Of a DNA stretch of 23,501 nucleotides, positions 5,775 through 13,673 are shown one piece after another. The DNA is from a virus: IMG/VR virus record IMGVR_UViG_3300047548_000880, positions 1 to 23,501 of that record; one strand, 5' to 3'. The translations under genes were made by a program, and so were the position numbers. Position 1 is the first letter of the stretch, and every line of letters starts with the position of its first letter. The notes under the pieces were generated by a model. The model searched no databases. It had not been told where the DNA came from and worked only from the letters and a program-made list of their open reading frames with translations.

Positions 5775-7244
5775 TCAGAACTTGAAGGTTGTCTGGATTA
5801 CACCACCCCAGTTGGAAGAGTTATCAGCAAGACGTTGGTTGTCACTTGCGTAAAAGATGGCAGGAGTGATGCTGATGTTATCAGACACTTGATACTTGTA
5901 GAAGATTTCAAGCATCGTTGCCTTCTCAAGGTCTTCACCAGTAGGTGCTTGACCGATAGCAACACCAGCAGAGTTACCACCAACAAACACATCTTCCCAC
6001 TGAAGAGCTGCCATCCAGGATTGACTATCGGTAGCAGCACTAGCAGTACCACTTACAGTGTTCCAACCATAACCTGCAGAGACAGAAGGAACAATACCAG
6101 ACTTAGTTGGTTGCCAGTAAGCATTAAGAGCATAACCGTTAGAAGTTTGACCAGGAACCAGAGTGCCAGAAGAACCATTCAGACCGTTGTAGGTACGAAC
6201 ACGAGTGCCTTCAGTACCATAACGATAACCAAATGCAGCACCCCAGTTAGTACCACGATAACCGATTTGTGCGAGAGTATTCAGAGCACCAGACTCATCA
6301 AACTCACCCTTGGAACTATCTTGACCCGCTTGTGCAACATAGTTTACACCAGCAACAAGACCCTTCTTACCATACTGAACACCGAAACCAGCACCAGTTG
6401 CCTTGTTATAGACACCAGGAGTACCAGCAACAGCAAAGAAGTCAAGAATACCAGACTTATATGCAGAAGGAACCCAAGCAATCTCAGTGTTACGAACTGC
6501 AGCACCAGCAGTCAGAGTTGCTTTGTTATTGAAAGCAGGGAACTGATAATACAGACGGTCGATAACTACATTGTTACCAACTTCACTTGCAGTGTTGTCT
6601 GCTTTATCAAGTTTAAACAGAGAAGAACTGGAACCAAAAGGATCACTGCTAAAGTTAGCAGAACGCAGTCGAGTCTTGAGCAAATCCTTACCAGTGAATG
6701 AAGTATCCAGGTTCAGACGCAGATCGTAATTGAATGCAGCATGAGTTACATCACCACCTTTAGTTTGGTATCCATCAACGTTACCAAGAACGAAGGATGC
6801 TTCACCACGCAGTTTGGTAGTGGTAGAAAACTGGGTTGCTTCCAGAGTACCCACTTTTGCTTCCAGTTTGTCTACACGACCACGAATCACAGAGAGTTCA
6901 TCAGCAAACTCCTTTGCAAGACGTTGAAGTTCATCAGTAACTTCAGTCACACGATCCAGACATGCATTTAGAAGTGCTGCTGCCTCATAACGGGTCATTG
7001 CCTTGCCACCACCATAGGTGCCATTAGGATAACCAGCAACACAACCATAACGATCAACAAGATTGTTGAGTGCCTGATATGCCCAGTCAGTGGGTTGCAC
7101 ATCAGATAATTGCGTAATGCTTGTAACTTGTTCCGAGGTGGAATATTGATTTACTGCTGCCATATTGAGATCTGCGGCATTCGCAGCAGCAGGAGCAACA
7201 ATTCCCAGAGCAACAGGTGCAAGCATCAGTTGTTTGAGTTTCAT
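5775..7244 (-). CDS. Cyanobacterial-type SLH-domain outer-membrane porin
   Basis: A complete 489-aa protein resembling the SomA/OprB-type major porins of marine cyanobacteria. Residues 1-24 are a Sec signal peptide (KQLMLAPVALGIVAPAAANA, cleavage at ANA/AD). Residues about 45-95 are an SLH domain (DVQPTDWAYQALNNLVDRYG, YPNGTYGGGKAMTRYEAAALL) that anchors to peptidoglycan. Residues 100-135 form a coiled coil (ELQRLAKEFADELSVIRGRV). A beta-barrel with repeating aromatic strands follows, ending in Phe (VIQTTFKF), the usual BAM signal. It would let small solutes cross the outer membrane, possibly nutrients taken up during infection, or might alter phage adsorption. It has its own promoters and terminator. 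It is likely a captured host gene, because all domains are intact. Confidence 0.93.
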   Translation of the reverse strand: MKLKQLMLAPVALGIVAPAAANAADLNMAAVNQYSTSEQVTSITQLSDVQPTDWAYQALNNLVDRYGCVAGYPNGTYGGGKAMTRYEAAALLNACLDRVTEVTDELQRLAKEFADELSVIRGRVDKLEAKVGTLEATQFSTTTKLRGEASFVLGNVDGYQTKGGDVTHAAFNYDLRLNLDTSFTGKDLLKTRLRSANFSSDPFGSSSSLFKLDKADNTASEVGNNVVIDRLYYQFPAFNNKATLTAGAAVRNTEIAWVPSAYKSGILDFFAVAGTPGVYNKATGAGFGVQYGKKGLVAGVNYVAQAGQDSSKGEFDESGALNTLAQIGYRGTNWGAAFGYRYGTEGTRVRTYNGLNGSSGTLVPGQTSNGYALNAYWQPTKSGIVPSVSAGYGWNTVSGTASAATDSQSWMAALQWEDVFVGGNSAGVAIGQAPTGEDLEKATMLEIFYKYQVSDNISITPAIFYASDNQRLADNSSNWGGVIQTTFKF

Positions 7245-7278
7245 AAAAAATTGTTTTTAGTACTAAACGACATACTGA

Positions 7279-7308
7279 GTATCCGTACAATAGTTGCGAT
7301 ACGGATAC
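7279..7308 (-). promoter_or_regulatory. Leader hairpin of the porin mRNA
   Basis: A perfect 9-bp inverted repeat, GTATCCGTA-N12-TACGGATAC, lies between the promoters and the porin start. It has no T-tract, so it is not a terminator. It may stabilise the mRNA or bind a regulator. Confidence 0.6.
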
Positions 7309-7315
7309 GTCAGGA

Positions 7316-7350
7316 TATTTATCTTAACACTTTCTTTGGGATTGTGTCAA
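7316..7350 (-). promoter_or_regulatory. Overlapping sigma-70 and late promoters of the porin gene
   Basis: A -35 box TTGACA (7345-7350), an 18-bp spacer and a weaker -10 TAAGAT (7321-7326) form a host-type promoter. The late box GATAAATA (7316-7323) overlaps that -10. The TGA inside TTGACA is the stop codon of the GT25 gene. The pair suggests both early and late expression of the porin. Confidence 0.65.
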
Positions 7351-8138
7351 CTTTGTTCTTGATTTTGGGTTATTCTCCCCAGATAAGGGTCATAATTCAT
7401 TAGTTCTTCAATTTTTAATTTTGACCCATTTTGCTGCCAAAATGTTAAAAGTCCATCATGACTAGAACGATGGAAAATATCAATATGCTCTGGGTGAATA
7501 GAAGATCCAAGAGCAATCCTATACAAGAACAGTGGAATAGAAAAAGTATTTCCAGAATTATAAATTAAATCATCAGCTACTGCTCTTGGTTTAACTCCAT
7601 TATCCAACTTATACTTATTTCCACGTATATGATGTTTGATAATTTTTTCTGCATGATGTCGAGATATCATGTAGCAAGCAGTAGAAAAGTCATTCACAAA
7701 CCTTTTGTGAAGTTGGACGTGAAGTGGTCCTGTGCAAATGATTGCTAATTGAATTACATCCCAATCATATGGAACGAGAGAATAAAATTGACTCCAAGTA
7801 AAGTCCCAATTTTTAACTATTTGCAAATCAACATCGTCTTCCATAATAACTGCATATGGAGAATCAGATGTTTCATACCAATGCTTAATTGCTTTTAGAT
7901 GAGATGTAGTACATCCAATTTCACCAGAAGTCATCATTTGAGGATATCTTCCAGAGACAATATCACTCAAATCATCTTCTCTCCCATCATATGCAGATAT
8001 TCTTGTGTAATTCTCAATCTCCCATTCTTTAAATTGTTGTTCCATATATTCTTTTCTTTCTGGTTGTCCATCAAGATTAAGATAATAAATGGGTCCAATA
8101 TTTTTAAGTTTATAAGTAGATTTATTCTTATCCATCAT
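7347..8138 (-). CDS. Family 25 glycosyltransferase (LPS/glycan biosynthesis)
   Basis: A GT25-type enzyme (263 aa), the family of bacterial LPS galactosyl- and glucosyltransferases. The start shows the family signature YYLNLDGQPERKEYM. It continues with RISAYDGRE, then GEIGCTTSHLKAIKHW, and the metal-binding acidic motif YAVIMEDDVDL. The frame extends to 8150, but I chose the ATG at 8138, which overlaps the stop of the upstream GT11 gene (ATGA) and has GGAAG upstream. It is the last gene of the glycan cassette. Donor and acceptor sugars cannot be read from sequence. It would act in the cytosol on host LPS precursors or phage-directed glycans. Confidence 0.88.
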   Translation of the reverse strand: MMDKNKSTYKLKNIGPIYYLNLDGQPERKEYMEQQFKEWEIENYTRISAYDGREDDLSDIVSGRYPQMMTSGEIGCTTSHLKAIKHWYETSDSPYAVIMEDDVDLQIVKNWDFTWSQFYSLVPYDWDVIQLAIICTGPLHVQLHKRFVNDFSTACYMISRHHAEKIIKHHIRGNKYKLDNGVKPRAVADDLIYNSGNTFSIPLFLYRIALGSSIHPEHIDIFHRSSHDGLLTFWQQNGSKLKIEELMNYDPYLGRITQNQEQS

Positions 8139-8992
8139 ACTACTTCCCATTCCTCACAATACAAATCTTTAGTATCCTTATCAGCATACGCAGGTCCAAA
8201 CCACATTTTTGGTGCTATGACTTTACCCGTATTTCCTTGCAACCAAGCACCCCACCAAGATAAAGATGAATTAGCAATAATTGCACCAGAGCACAATGAC
8301 ATCAAACACAAATCAACATATGGTGTATATGAACCATCTGGATATTTGTCTTGTGGTTCAGAGATAAAGAACCTGTCTGGTTTAAATATTTCTTGCTCAT
8401 TTACCCATTCTGGAGAATCAGAAAAAACGAGAACTGGTTGATCTTCATCAAAAAACTTTAGGGCATTTTCATAATATTCTATTGGTTGAACTGGATGAGT
8501 ATCAGCAAGATTTACATATGCCCATTTAAATCCTCTTGCATCAACAAGATTTGGGTCTCCTCTCCTTACATGAAGGAAAATTGGTTGTCTTTCAAATTCA
8601 GAAATAAACTCTTTACATGGTCCAAGAATTCCATCATCAAAAGTAAAATCTTCACGAATTTCTGATTCAATATCCTTGAACCATTTTTCAGATTGGAAAA
8701 AACCAAAAAGACTTACATCATCTGGGCACAAATCATGAAGTGTTTGGTCATAATGATATTCCCTTTCAACCACAACTGGGGCATGTCCTTGATCTAAAAA
8801 TTTCAGATTTCCACTATGGACATTAGAAAGTTTAAAGCATACATGCAAACTATAATTATCAATTCTTTTTGACTCAAATGGGGGAATACAAAAATCGTAT
8901 CCTCTACGTCTAGCAATCCCCTTCAATGCTGCATACTGGAACATTTGATTTCCAAGTCTGCCATTATTCCCAAGTCCATTAAACGCTAACAT
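8135..8992 (-). CDS. Family 11 glycosyltransferase (alpha-1,2-fucosyltransferase-like), copy 2
   Basis: A 285-aa GT11 enzyme that normally transfers L-fucose from GDP-fucose. The motifs run in order: GRLGNQMFQYAALKGIARRR at the start, FLHVRRGDPN near the middle (the HxRRxD donor site), VLVFSDSPEWV, and ANSSLSWWGAWL near the end. It is a paralog of the GT11 gene 800 bases upstream, and the two flank a GT2/GT7-like gene. The start overlaps that gene by 14 bases, with a run of G about eight bases before the ATG. No GDP-fucose synthesis genes are in this window, but a GDP-mannose 3,5-epimerase is, so its donor may be GDP-L-galactose (inference). Confidence 0.9.
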   Translation of the reverse strand: MLAFNGLGNNGRLGNQMFQYAALKGIARRRGYDFCIPPFESKRIDNYSLHVCFKLSNVHSGNLKFLDQGHAPVVVEREYHYDQTLHDLCPDDVSLFGFFQSEKWFKDIESEIREDFTFDDGILGPCKEFISEFERQPIFLHVRRGDPNLVDARGFKWAYVNLADTHPVQPIEYYENALKFFDEDQPVLVFSDSPEWVNEQEIFKPDRFFISEPQDKYPDGSYTPYVDLCLMSLCSGAIIANSSLSWWGAWLQGNTGKVIAPKMWFGPAYADKDTKDLYCEEWEVV

Positions 8993-9797
8993 TTAATTTT
9001 TCCCCCCTATTAATTAGATACGGTTGTTGCTCATAATATTTTATTACTGTTTCTCTGCTCTGAGTTCTAAACCACTGCCAAAGATTATAATTATCCATAA
9101 ATTTTGGATTATTATAATGAGAGTTAAAAGTTCTACCATGTTCAAGATGATAGATAACATCATTAACCCTTCCAACTCTGTAATTAAAAAGATTTAATCT
9201 ATAGTAAAACTCACAATCTTCTGCTCCCCAAGAAACAAAATTTTCGTTCCACATTCCAATATTGATTTCAACCTGACGTTTAATCATCTGTCCCCAACCA
9301 ATAGTAGATGAGGCATTTCTTGAATTTGAATTTAAAACTTCAAAATTAAATTTTGAATTTAAAAATTCATCATAAACATTCATTGGATATTCAACAGCAC
9401 GTTGATAAATTCCACAACCAAAAGGATATATTGCATCACAATGGTCTTCATCTAATGCAGAATATGCTAAATGATACGATTGTATCGGAAGAATCATATC
9501 AACATCATGATTAAAAACTATGTCAGACTTTGATTCTAGCAATAAATCATTTAAAATTCGAGTTTTATGAAATGCTTTTTCATCACTCTCTTCATAGATA
9601 TGAATTAAATTTTTTGTGTCTGCATATTTTTTAATCTCTGGTATTGCTCTAAACTTAAAATTAGATCTACTATCAACCTCTTTAACTATAACATTAGCAT
9701 CTGGAAAATTATGAAGTAAAAAAGAAACAGAAGTAATTATATTCTTTAACCTGTCCTCACTTTCAATACGGCAAGGTATCAAAAAATCAAGTTTCAT
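8979..9797 (-). CDS. GT-A fold glycosyltransferase (GT2/GT7-like)
   Basis: A 272-aa protein starting MKLDFLIPCRIESEDRL, a nucleotide-sugar binding start. It then has a DxD-type metal site in IVFNHDVDMIL and the galactosyltransferase C-terminal pattern GWGQMIKR followed by FVSWGAEDCEFYYRL. This last element (WGxEDxE) is typical of GT7/chondroitin-polymerase-type enzymes and places it in the GT-A superfamily. I chose the ATG at 9797 because AGAGG lies six bases upstream and it follows the previous stop by one base. The longer frame to 9842 starts inside the upstream gene. Substrates are unknown. It lies between two GT11 paralogs. Confidence 0.85.
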   Translation of the reverse strand: MKLDFLIPCRIESEDRLKNIITSVSFLLHNFPDANVIVKEVDSRSNFKFRAIPEIKKYADTKNLIHIYEESDEKAFHKTRILNDLLLESKSDIVFNHDVDMILPIQSYHLAYSALDEDHCDAIYPFGCGIYQRAVEYPMNVYDEFLNSKFNFEVLNSNSRNASSTIGWGQMIKRQVEINIGMWNENFVSWGAEDCEFYYRLNLFNYRVGRVNDVIYHLEHGRTFNSHYNNPKFMDNYNLWQWFRTQSRETVIKYYEQQPYLINRGEKLNVSV

Positions 9798-9798
9798 A

Positions 9799-10692
9799 TC
9801 AAACCTCTGCTGGAATTTCTTTTGGATCATTGTACTTTTCAATCCAACCCTCTGGTATTAGATCGTCCATAATGTAGTTATCATATGCAGGACCGAACCA
9901 AGGTTTGGGGGCAACAACTTTTTTATTTGGGTTATTGATTAACCAAGCACCCCACCAAGATAAAGATGAATTAGCTATAATTGCATCACTACAGAGTGAC
10001 ATTAAACACAAATCGATATAAGGAACAGACGCACCATCTGGAAAAAGTTCTAGAGAATTATCAGAAAATAAAAATCTATCTCCCTTAAAAAAGTCTTGCT
10101 TTTTACACCAATCAATAACATCAGAAAAAACAATTACTTGATAAGAATCATCAAATTCTTTAAGTGCTTCTTCATAATATTCAAACTTACACAAAGGATG
10201 ATATTGTTGAAGCATTTGATAAGACCAACGTTCACCTCTAATTCCTTGTAGGTTTGGATTTCCTCTGCGAACATGAAGAAAGACAAGTTTATCATTACCA
10301 ATACTTTGAATGTATTCTCTGCATGGATCTAACCACTCATCTTTAAATGTAAAATCTTCTCGAATTTCTTTTTCAATGTGTTTAAAATATTTTTCAGATT
10401 GGAAATATCCGTCAATGTCAACATTATCTGGACATTGCTCAAAAAGATTTTCGTTAAAATGAAATTCTCTCCAAGAAATAGTTTGCTTTGGTTGCTCTCC
10501 TTGATTAACTTCCTTACAATTTACCAACTTAAATGCATCAAATAAACCATAATTATCGCATCTGTCTGCATCAGCAGGAGGAATCATCCATTGATATCCT
10601 TTATGAGCCGCAATACCTCGGATAGCAGCATATTGGAACATTTGATTTCCAAGTCTCCCTGCATTGCCAAGACCATTAAATGAAATTGCCAT
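9799..10692 (-). CDS. Family 11 glycosyltransferase (alpha-1,2-fucosyltransferase-like), copy 1
   Basis: A 297-aa GT11 paralog of the gene at 8135-8992, with GRLGNQMFQYAAIRGIAAHK, YFQSEKYFKHIEKEIREDF, FLHVRRGNPN, VIVFSDVIDW and ANSSLSWWGAWL. Compared with its paralog and the family motif HxRRxD, the Asp is Asn here (RRGN), so donor binding or specificity may differ. The start is well supported by AAGGAG six bases before the ATG. The intergenic gap to the FkbM gene upstream is only 9 bases. Like its partner it should act on a GDP-sugar and add a branch to a surface glycan. The exact linkage is unknown. Confidence 0.9.
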   Translation of the reverse strand: MAISFNGLGNAGRLGNQMFQYAAIRGIAAHKGYQWMIPPADADRCDNYGLFDAFKLVNCKEVNQGEQPKQTISWREFHFNENLFEQCPDNVDIDGYFQSEKYFKHIEKEIREDFTFKDEWLDPCREYIQSIGNDKLVFLHVRRGNPNLQGIRGERWSYQMLQQYHPLCKFEYYEEALKEFDDSYQVIVFSDVIDWCKKQDFFKGDRFLFSDNSLELFPDGASVPYIDLCLMSLCSDAIIANSSLSWWGAWLINNPNKKVVAPKPWFGPAYDNYIMDDLIPEGWIEKYNDPKEIPAEV

Positions 10693-10701
10693 TTTTTCTC
10701 C

Positions 10702-11352
10702 TTAGTTTTTCTTTACAAATAAAACGTCACCCCAATCAGAGGTATGCTCGAATGTTTCCACATGCTGAAATCCAAATGAATTTAAATATGATTCCAACTC
10801 ATCAAACATAACATTATCAACATAATCTGGATTTTTCCAAGTTGCTTCAGATGTTACGTATAAAACATTTTCTAAAAGTTTAGTTGCACCTTTTAGAACC
10901 ATTAGTTCTGCTCCTTGAGTATCCATATCAAGGAGTTGGAAATCTCCAAAATTAAAATTATTTTCTTCAAGTAAAGTATCAAGTCTAGATGTATCTACTT
11001 TTATTGTTTTTCTATGCCAAGATTCAAACCTACCTTGTGGCTTAAGCAAAGAAGAACATCCCTTATTTCCTCTCATAAATCCAGCATCTGGACCATAGCA
11101 AACATGAAAATCTACATCCGTTGAATCAACATCACTTGCAGCAACACAAAATCCATGAGATTCAATAAAACTATCTGCTCTTTCTAATGCAATTTGCAAT
11201 TCCTCAAATACTTCTGGATTAGGTTCAATCCAGATTACTTGCTTGGCATTTAGTTTTTCATAGTCAAAGATTTCTTCTCCACGGTGTGCTCCAACGTGAA
11301 TTACTCCATCGACTTTAATATTATTTTCTGAAAAATATTTGTATTGACTCAT
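10702..11352 (-). CDS. FkbM-family SAM-dependent methyltransferase
   Basis: A 216-aa class I methyltransferase of the FkbM type. The SAM-binding motif I is VDGVIHVGAHRGEEIFDYEK, followed by VIWIEPNPEVFEEL (acidic residue binding the ribose) and LLDMDTQGAELMVLKGA, the FkbM hallmark DxxGxE-like block. Such enzymes O-methylate sugars and are common in phage and host LPS clusters. The ATG overlaps the stop of the upstream GT10 gene (ATGA). In this cassette it most likely caps or decorates a glycan residue. Confidence 0.9.
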   Translation of the reverse strand: MSQYKYFSENNIKVDGVIHVGAHRGEEIFDYEKLNAKQVIWIEPNPEVFEELQIALERADSFIESHGFCVAASDVDSTDVDFHVCYGPDAGFMRGNKGCSSLLKPQGRFESWHRKTIKVDTSRLDTLLEENNFNFGDFQLLDMDTQGAELMVLKGATKLLENVLYVTSEATWKNPDYVDNVMFDELESYLNSFGFQHVETFEHTSDWGDVLFVKKN

Positions 11353-12149
11353 TTAAAATAATTAGTATAGATAAAATCTTCTGCGACAGGAAGGTTTAAA
11401 GAACGTTCAAAGTTATCTTTAACTGCATCCATTTTAGAATAATAAAGGTCTTCTGTCAATGAAGAAATATCGAAATCATCATCTAAGAATATAATTCCAT
11501 CCTCATTGAAATACTCAGTAATTCCTCTACATCCATAAAAAATTGGAATAGTTCCAGTAGCAAAGCAATCAGTAATCTTCTCAGTGAAATAAGTATCATA
11601 GACTGCATTTTCCACTGCAATCGAGAACATATAGTCCTTTAGTGCTTCTTCTTTGCAAGAAATATCTCTGATACCTCTACCAAACAAATCAACTTGGTCT
11701 TTGAACCTATTCACAAACTCAAGTCTCTTTATATGCCCTGGAACCATAGACTTATTTGAAGAAACCATAGAAACTAATTTGGTCTTTTCAAATACCTGTC
11801 TATCTACAACCCAAGGTGCTGCATTACTAAGTGCGTACTTAATCTTTGGGTATTTTTCACATAGTTCTTTATCGCAACTAAAAATACCATCAACCCTGGT
11901 AGCAGCAAACTCATAATTTTTAATCACCCAATCATAGATTGGTTTGATGATTTGCTTAGATTCCAACAACCAAATATAAGTGGGTTTGGTTGGAACTGTA
12001 GAGAATGCTTCTAGAGAACGTTGATTTACATAGAAATTAACTTCTCCAGAACCATCATAAACCCACTCAGTAAACTTAGAAGTATTTTTATCTGAAGTAG
12101 AAGGAAGAAGAGAATCGTTGCAATAAAGATTAATCTTAAACTTGCTCAT
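11349..12149 (-). CDS. Family 10 glycosyltransferase (alpha-1,3/1,4-fucosyltransferase-like)
   Basis: A 266-aa protein. Its C-terminal half carries the GT10 signature: YMFSIAVENAVYDTYFTEK followed by CFATGTIPIFYGC, matching the AFENS...DYVTEK...GTVPV block of alpha-1,3-fucosyltransferases. The N-terminal half (residues 1-130) is less conserved and would bind the acceptor. No membrane anchor is present, as expected for the bacterial type. It overlaps the SDR gene by 14 bases. The family uses GDP-fucose, but GDP-L-galactose, which differs only by the 6-hydroxyl, may be the donor here given the epimerase upstream. Confidence 0.88.
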   Translation of the reverse strand: MSKFKINLYCNDSLLPSTSDKNTSKFTEWVYDGSGEVNFYVNQRSLEAFSTVPTKPTYIWLLESKQIIKPIYDWVIKNYEFAATRVDGIFSCDKELCEKYPKIKYALSNAAPWVVDRQVFEKTKLVSMVSSNKSMVPGHIKRLEFVNRFKDQVDLFGRGIRDISCKEEALKDYMFSIAVENAVYDTYFTEKITDCFATGTIPIFYGCRGITEYFNEDGIIFLDDDFDISSLTEDLYYSKMDAVKDNFERSLNLPVAEDFIYTNYFK

Positions 12150-12984
12150 TCTTCATTGCCTCAAAGACTTTAGCAATGCCTTGCTCGATAGTTGTTTTTG
12201 GCATCCACCACTTAGTCAAATAAGTATCTGGAAGATTCCTCTTATCCATTTGGACGGAATCTTTTTCTTCCGATGGTTGGACTTTGATTTCTTTTCCAAT
12301 CAGATTAAATTGCCCACTAATTATGCTAGCAATGTCAATAATTTTTGTAGAACGGAAACTTGTAATATGAAGATTATCTTCTGAAGTAAAGTCATTATAG
12401 TTTTCCATAATTGCCTCTAGTGCTTCGCAGCAATCTTCAGCATAAAGAAACTCACGTTGCTCCTGACCATCAGTAAGCATATCAATTACACCAGTCTCAA
12501 AACCTTTACGGATGAAGTCGGTAATAACGTGTGCTTTATCGTGGTCCTTTTCAATACCATATACATTCCAGAACTTAACAATAAGTCCATTGAGAGACTT
12601 AGTATAAAGTTCTCCGACATTCTTCAGAACTCCATATGGAGAATAACTCATATTGCTCATCTGAGATGATGCAAAAACAAACCTCTTATTGTACTTCTTA
12701 AGAAGTCCAAAAGCATTTGCCATCAGACGTGCATTGTTATCAATGAACTGAAATGTGTGCTGATACTTTTTAAGGTATCTAGAACCACCCACATCAAATG
12801 CAAGGAAGAATACAAAGTCAGAATCTTTGATATTATCTTCCAAGTTTTGATTTGGAATAACTGTCATATCTTGTTCTGGTCCATTCACAACATCAAATTC
12901 ATTGACGGTATGACCTTTTCCACGAAGATATTCGGTCAGGTATGCTCCAACCTGACCACTTGAACCTAATACTGAGATTTTCAT
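12136..12984 (-). CDS. NAD(P)-dependent sugar epimerase/dehydratase (extended SDR)
   Basis: A 282-aa extended short-chain dehydrogenase. The Rossmann motif is VLGSSGQVGAYL at residues 5-16. The catalytic Ser is in FVFASSQMS and the Tyr/Lys pair is in SPYGVLKNVGE. The tail has FLYAEDCCEALEAIM, as in nucleotide-sugar epimerases and reductases. The exact reaction is not clear. It could act after the GDP-mannose 3,5-epimerase or make a separate activated sugar. The ATG overlaps the stop of the upstream methyltransferase (ATGA), and its own stop lies within the start of the GT10 gene. Confidence 0.87.
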   Translation of the reverse strand: MKISVLGSSGQVGAYLTEYLRGKGHTVNEFDVVNGPEQDMTVIPNQNLEDNIKDSDFVFFLAFDVGGSRYLKKYQHTFQFIDNNARLMANAFGLLKKYNKRFVFASSQMSNMSYSPYGVLKNVGELYTKSLNGLIVKFWNVYGIEKDHDKAHVITDFIRKGFETGVIDMLTDGQEQREFLYAEDCCEALEAIMENYNDFTSEDNLHITSFRSTKIIDIASIISGQFNLIGKEIKVQPSEEKDSVQMDKRNLPDTYLTKWWMPKTTIEQGIAKVFEAMKNEQV

Positions 12985-13673
12985 TCTAAGCTATCTACTA
13001 TCCAAAGAGTTTGTACGTGTGGATACGCATATCCATTTTGATATAATTTAGTCATCGAGATTCCCCACTTATCCAGAATCTCTTTATGTGCTCTTGATTC
13101 TCCATCTTTAAATTCTTCGAATCCTGGAGTACCACCCCAATCATCATATCCAATCAAAGTACCAGGAACAATAAGGTTATTCTCCATCAAATAATCAAAT
13201 GCATATTTGGTTGGAGAATAAATGTCTAAATCAAAATCCACATAAAATGCTGGTTTTAAATCTTTTTGTTTTGGAAGAGTTTCCTCAACAAGTCCAGCAA
13301 CAACAGATACTTTACTTTGATTATTTCTACCAGTAAAGATATTCTGAACTTCTTGCTGAATATGATTTGCACAATCATCTGGAGTATCCAGACTCATATA
13401 CTTTAGAACATTAAATTCATCTGGAAAAATATCTGGATTCCAAGAATCTTGGAATATAGGTTCTGCTGTTTCCTTTGGCATTCCAGTAAAAACATCAAAC
13501 CCATGGAAAGTATTAACTTCTATTTTATGTTTATTTAAAATAGAAGCAATTTCTTTCATCGACCCACCATTGAAAACACCAAATTGATAAACATCATAAT
13601 TTATCAATTCTTCTGTTTCAAAACTATTATGGTCGTTAACTGCAATATCTAATAATGAAGTTCTCCAACTCAT
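12981..13673 (-). CDS. TylF/MycF-like SAM-dependent O-methyltransferase
   Basis: A 230-aa class I methyltransferase. The SAM site is YQFGVFNGGSMKEIASIL, followed by FHGFDVFTGMPKET. The metal-binding acidic cluster lies in FYVDFDLDIYSPTKYAFDYL and in LIGYDDWGG, as in macrocin O-methyltransferase relatives, which are Mg-dependent sugar methylases. Both ends overlap neighbours by four bases (ATGA). It lies directly after the GDP-mannose 3,5-epimerase, so a sugar or its nucleotide form is the probable substrate. That is inference from position. Confidence 0.83.
   Translation of the reverse strand: MSWRTSLLDIAVNDHNSFETEELINYDVYQFGVFNGGSMKEIASILNKHKIEVNTFHGFDVFTGMPKETAEPIFQDSWNPDIFPDEFNVLKYMSLDTPDDCANHIQQEVQNIFTGRNNQSKVSVVAGLVEETLPKQKDLKPAFYVDFDLDIYSPTKYAFDYLMENNLIVPGTLIGYDDWGGTPGFEEFKDGESRAHKEILDKWGISMTKLYQNGYAYPHVQTLWIVDSLE

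Noticed and set aside
5604-6701. Long plus-strand frame of 365 codons
   Set aside because: It is antisense to the porin, has Ser/Thr-rich shadow composition and no promoter or ribosome-binding site, while the minus-strand protein matches a known family end to end.
7899-8441. Plus-strand 180-codon frame
   Set aside because: It is antisense to the GT25 and GT11 genes and shows no recognisable protein features.
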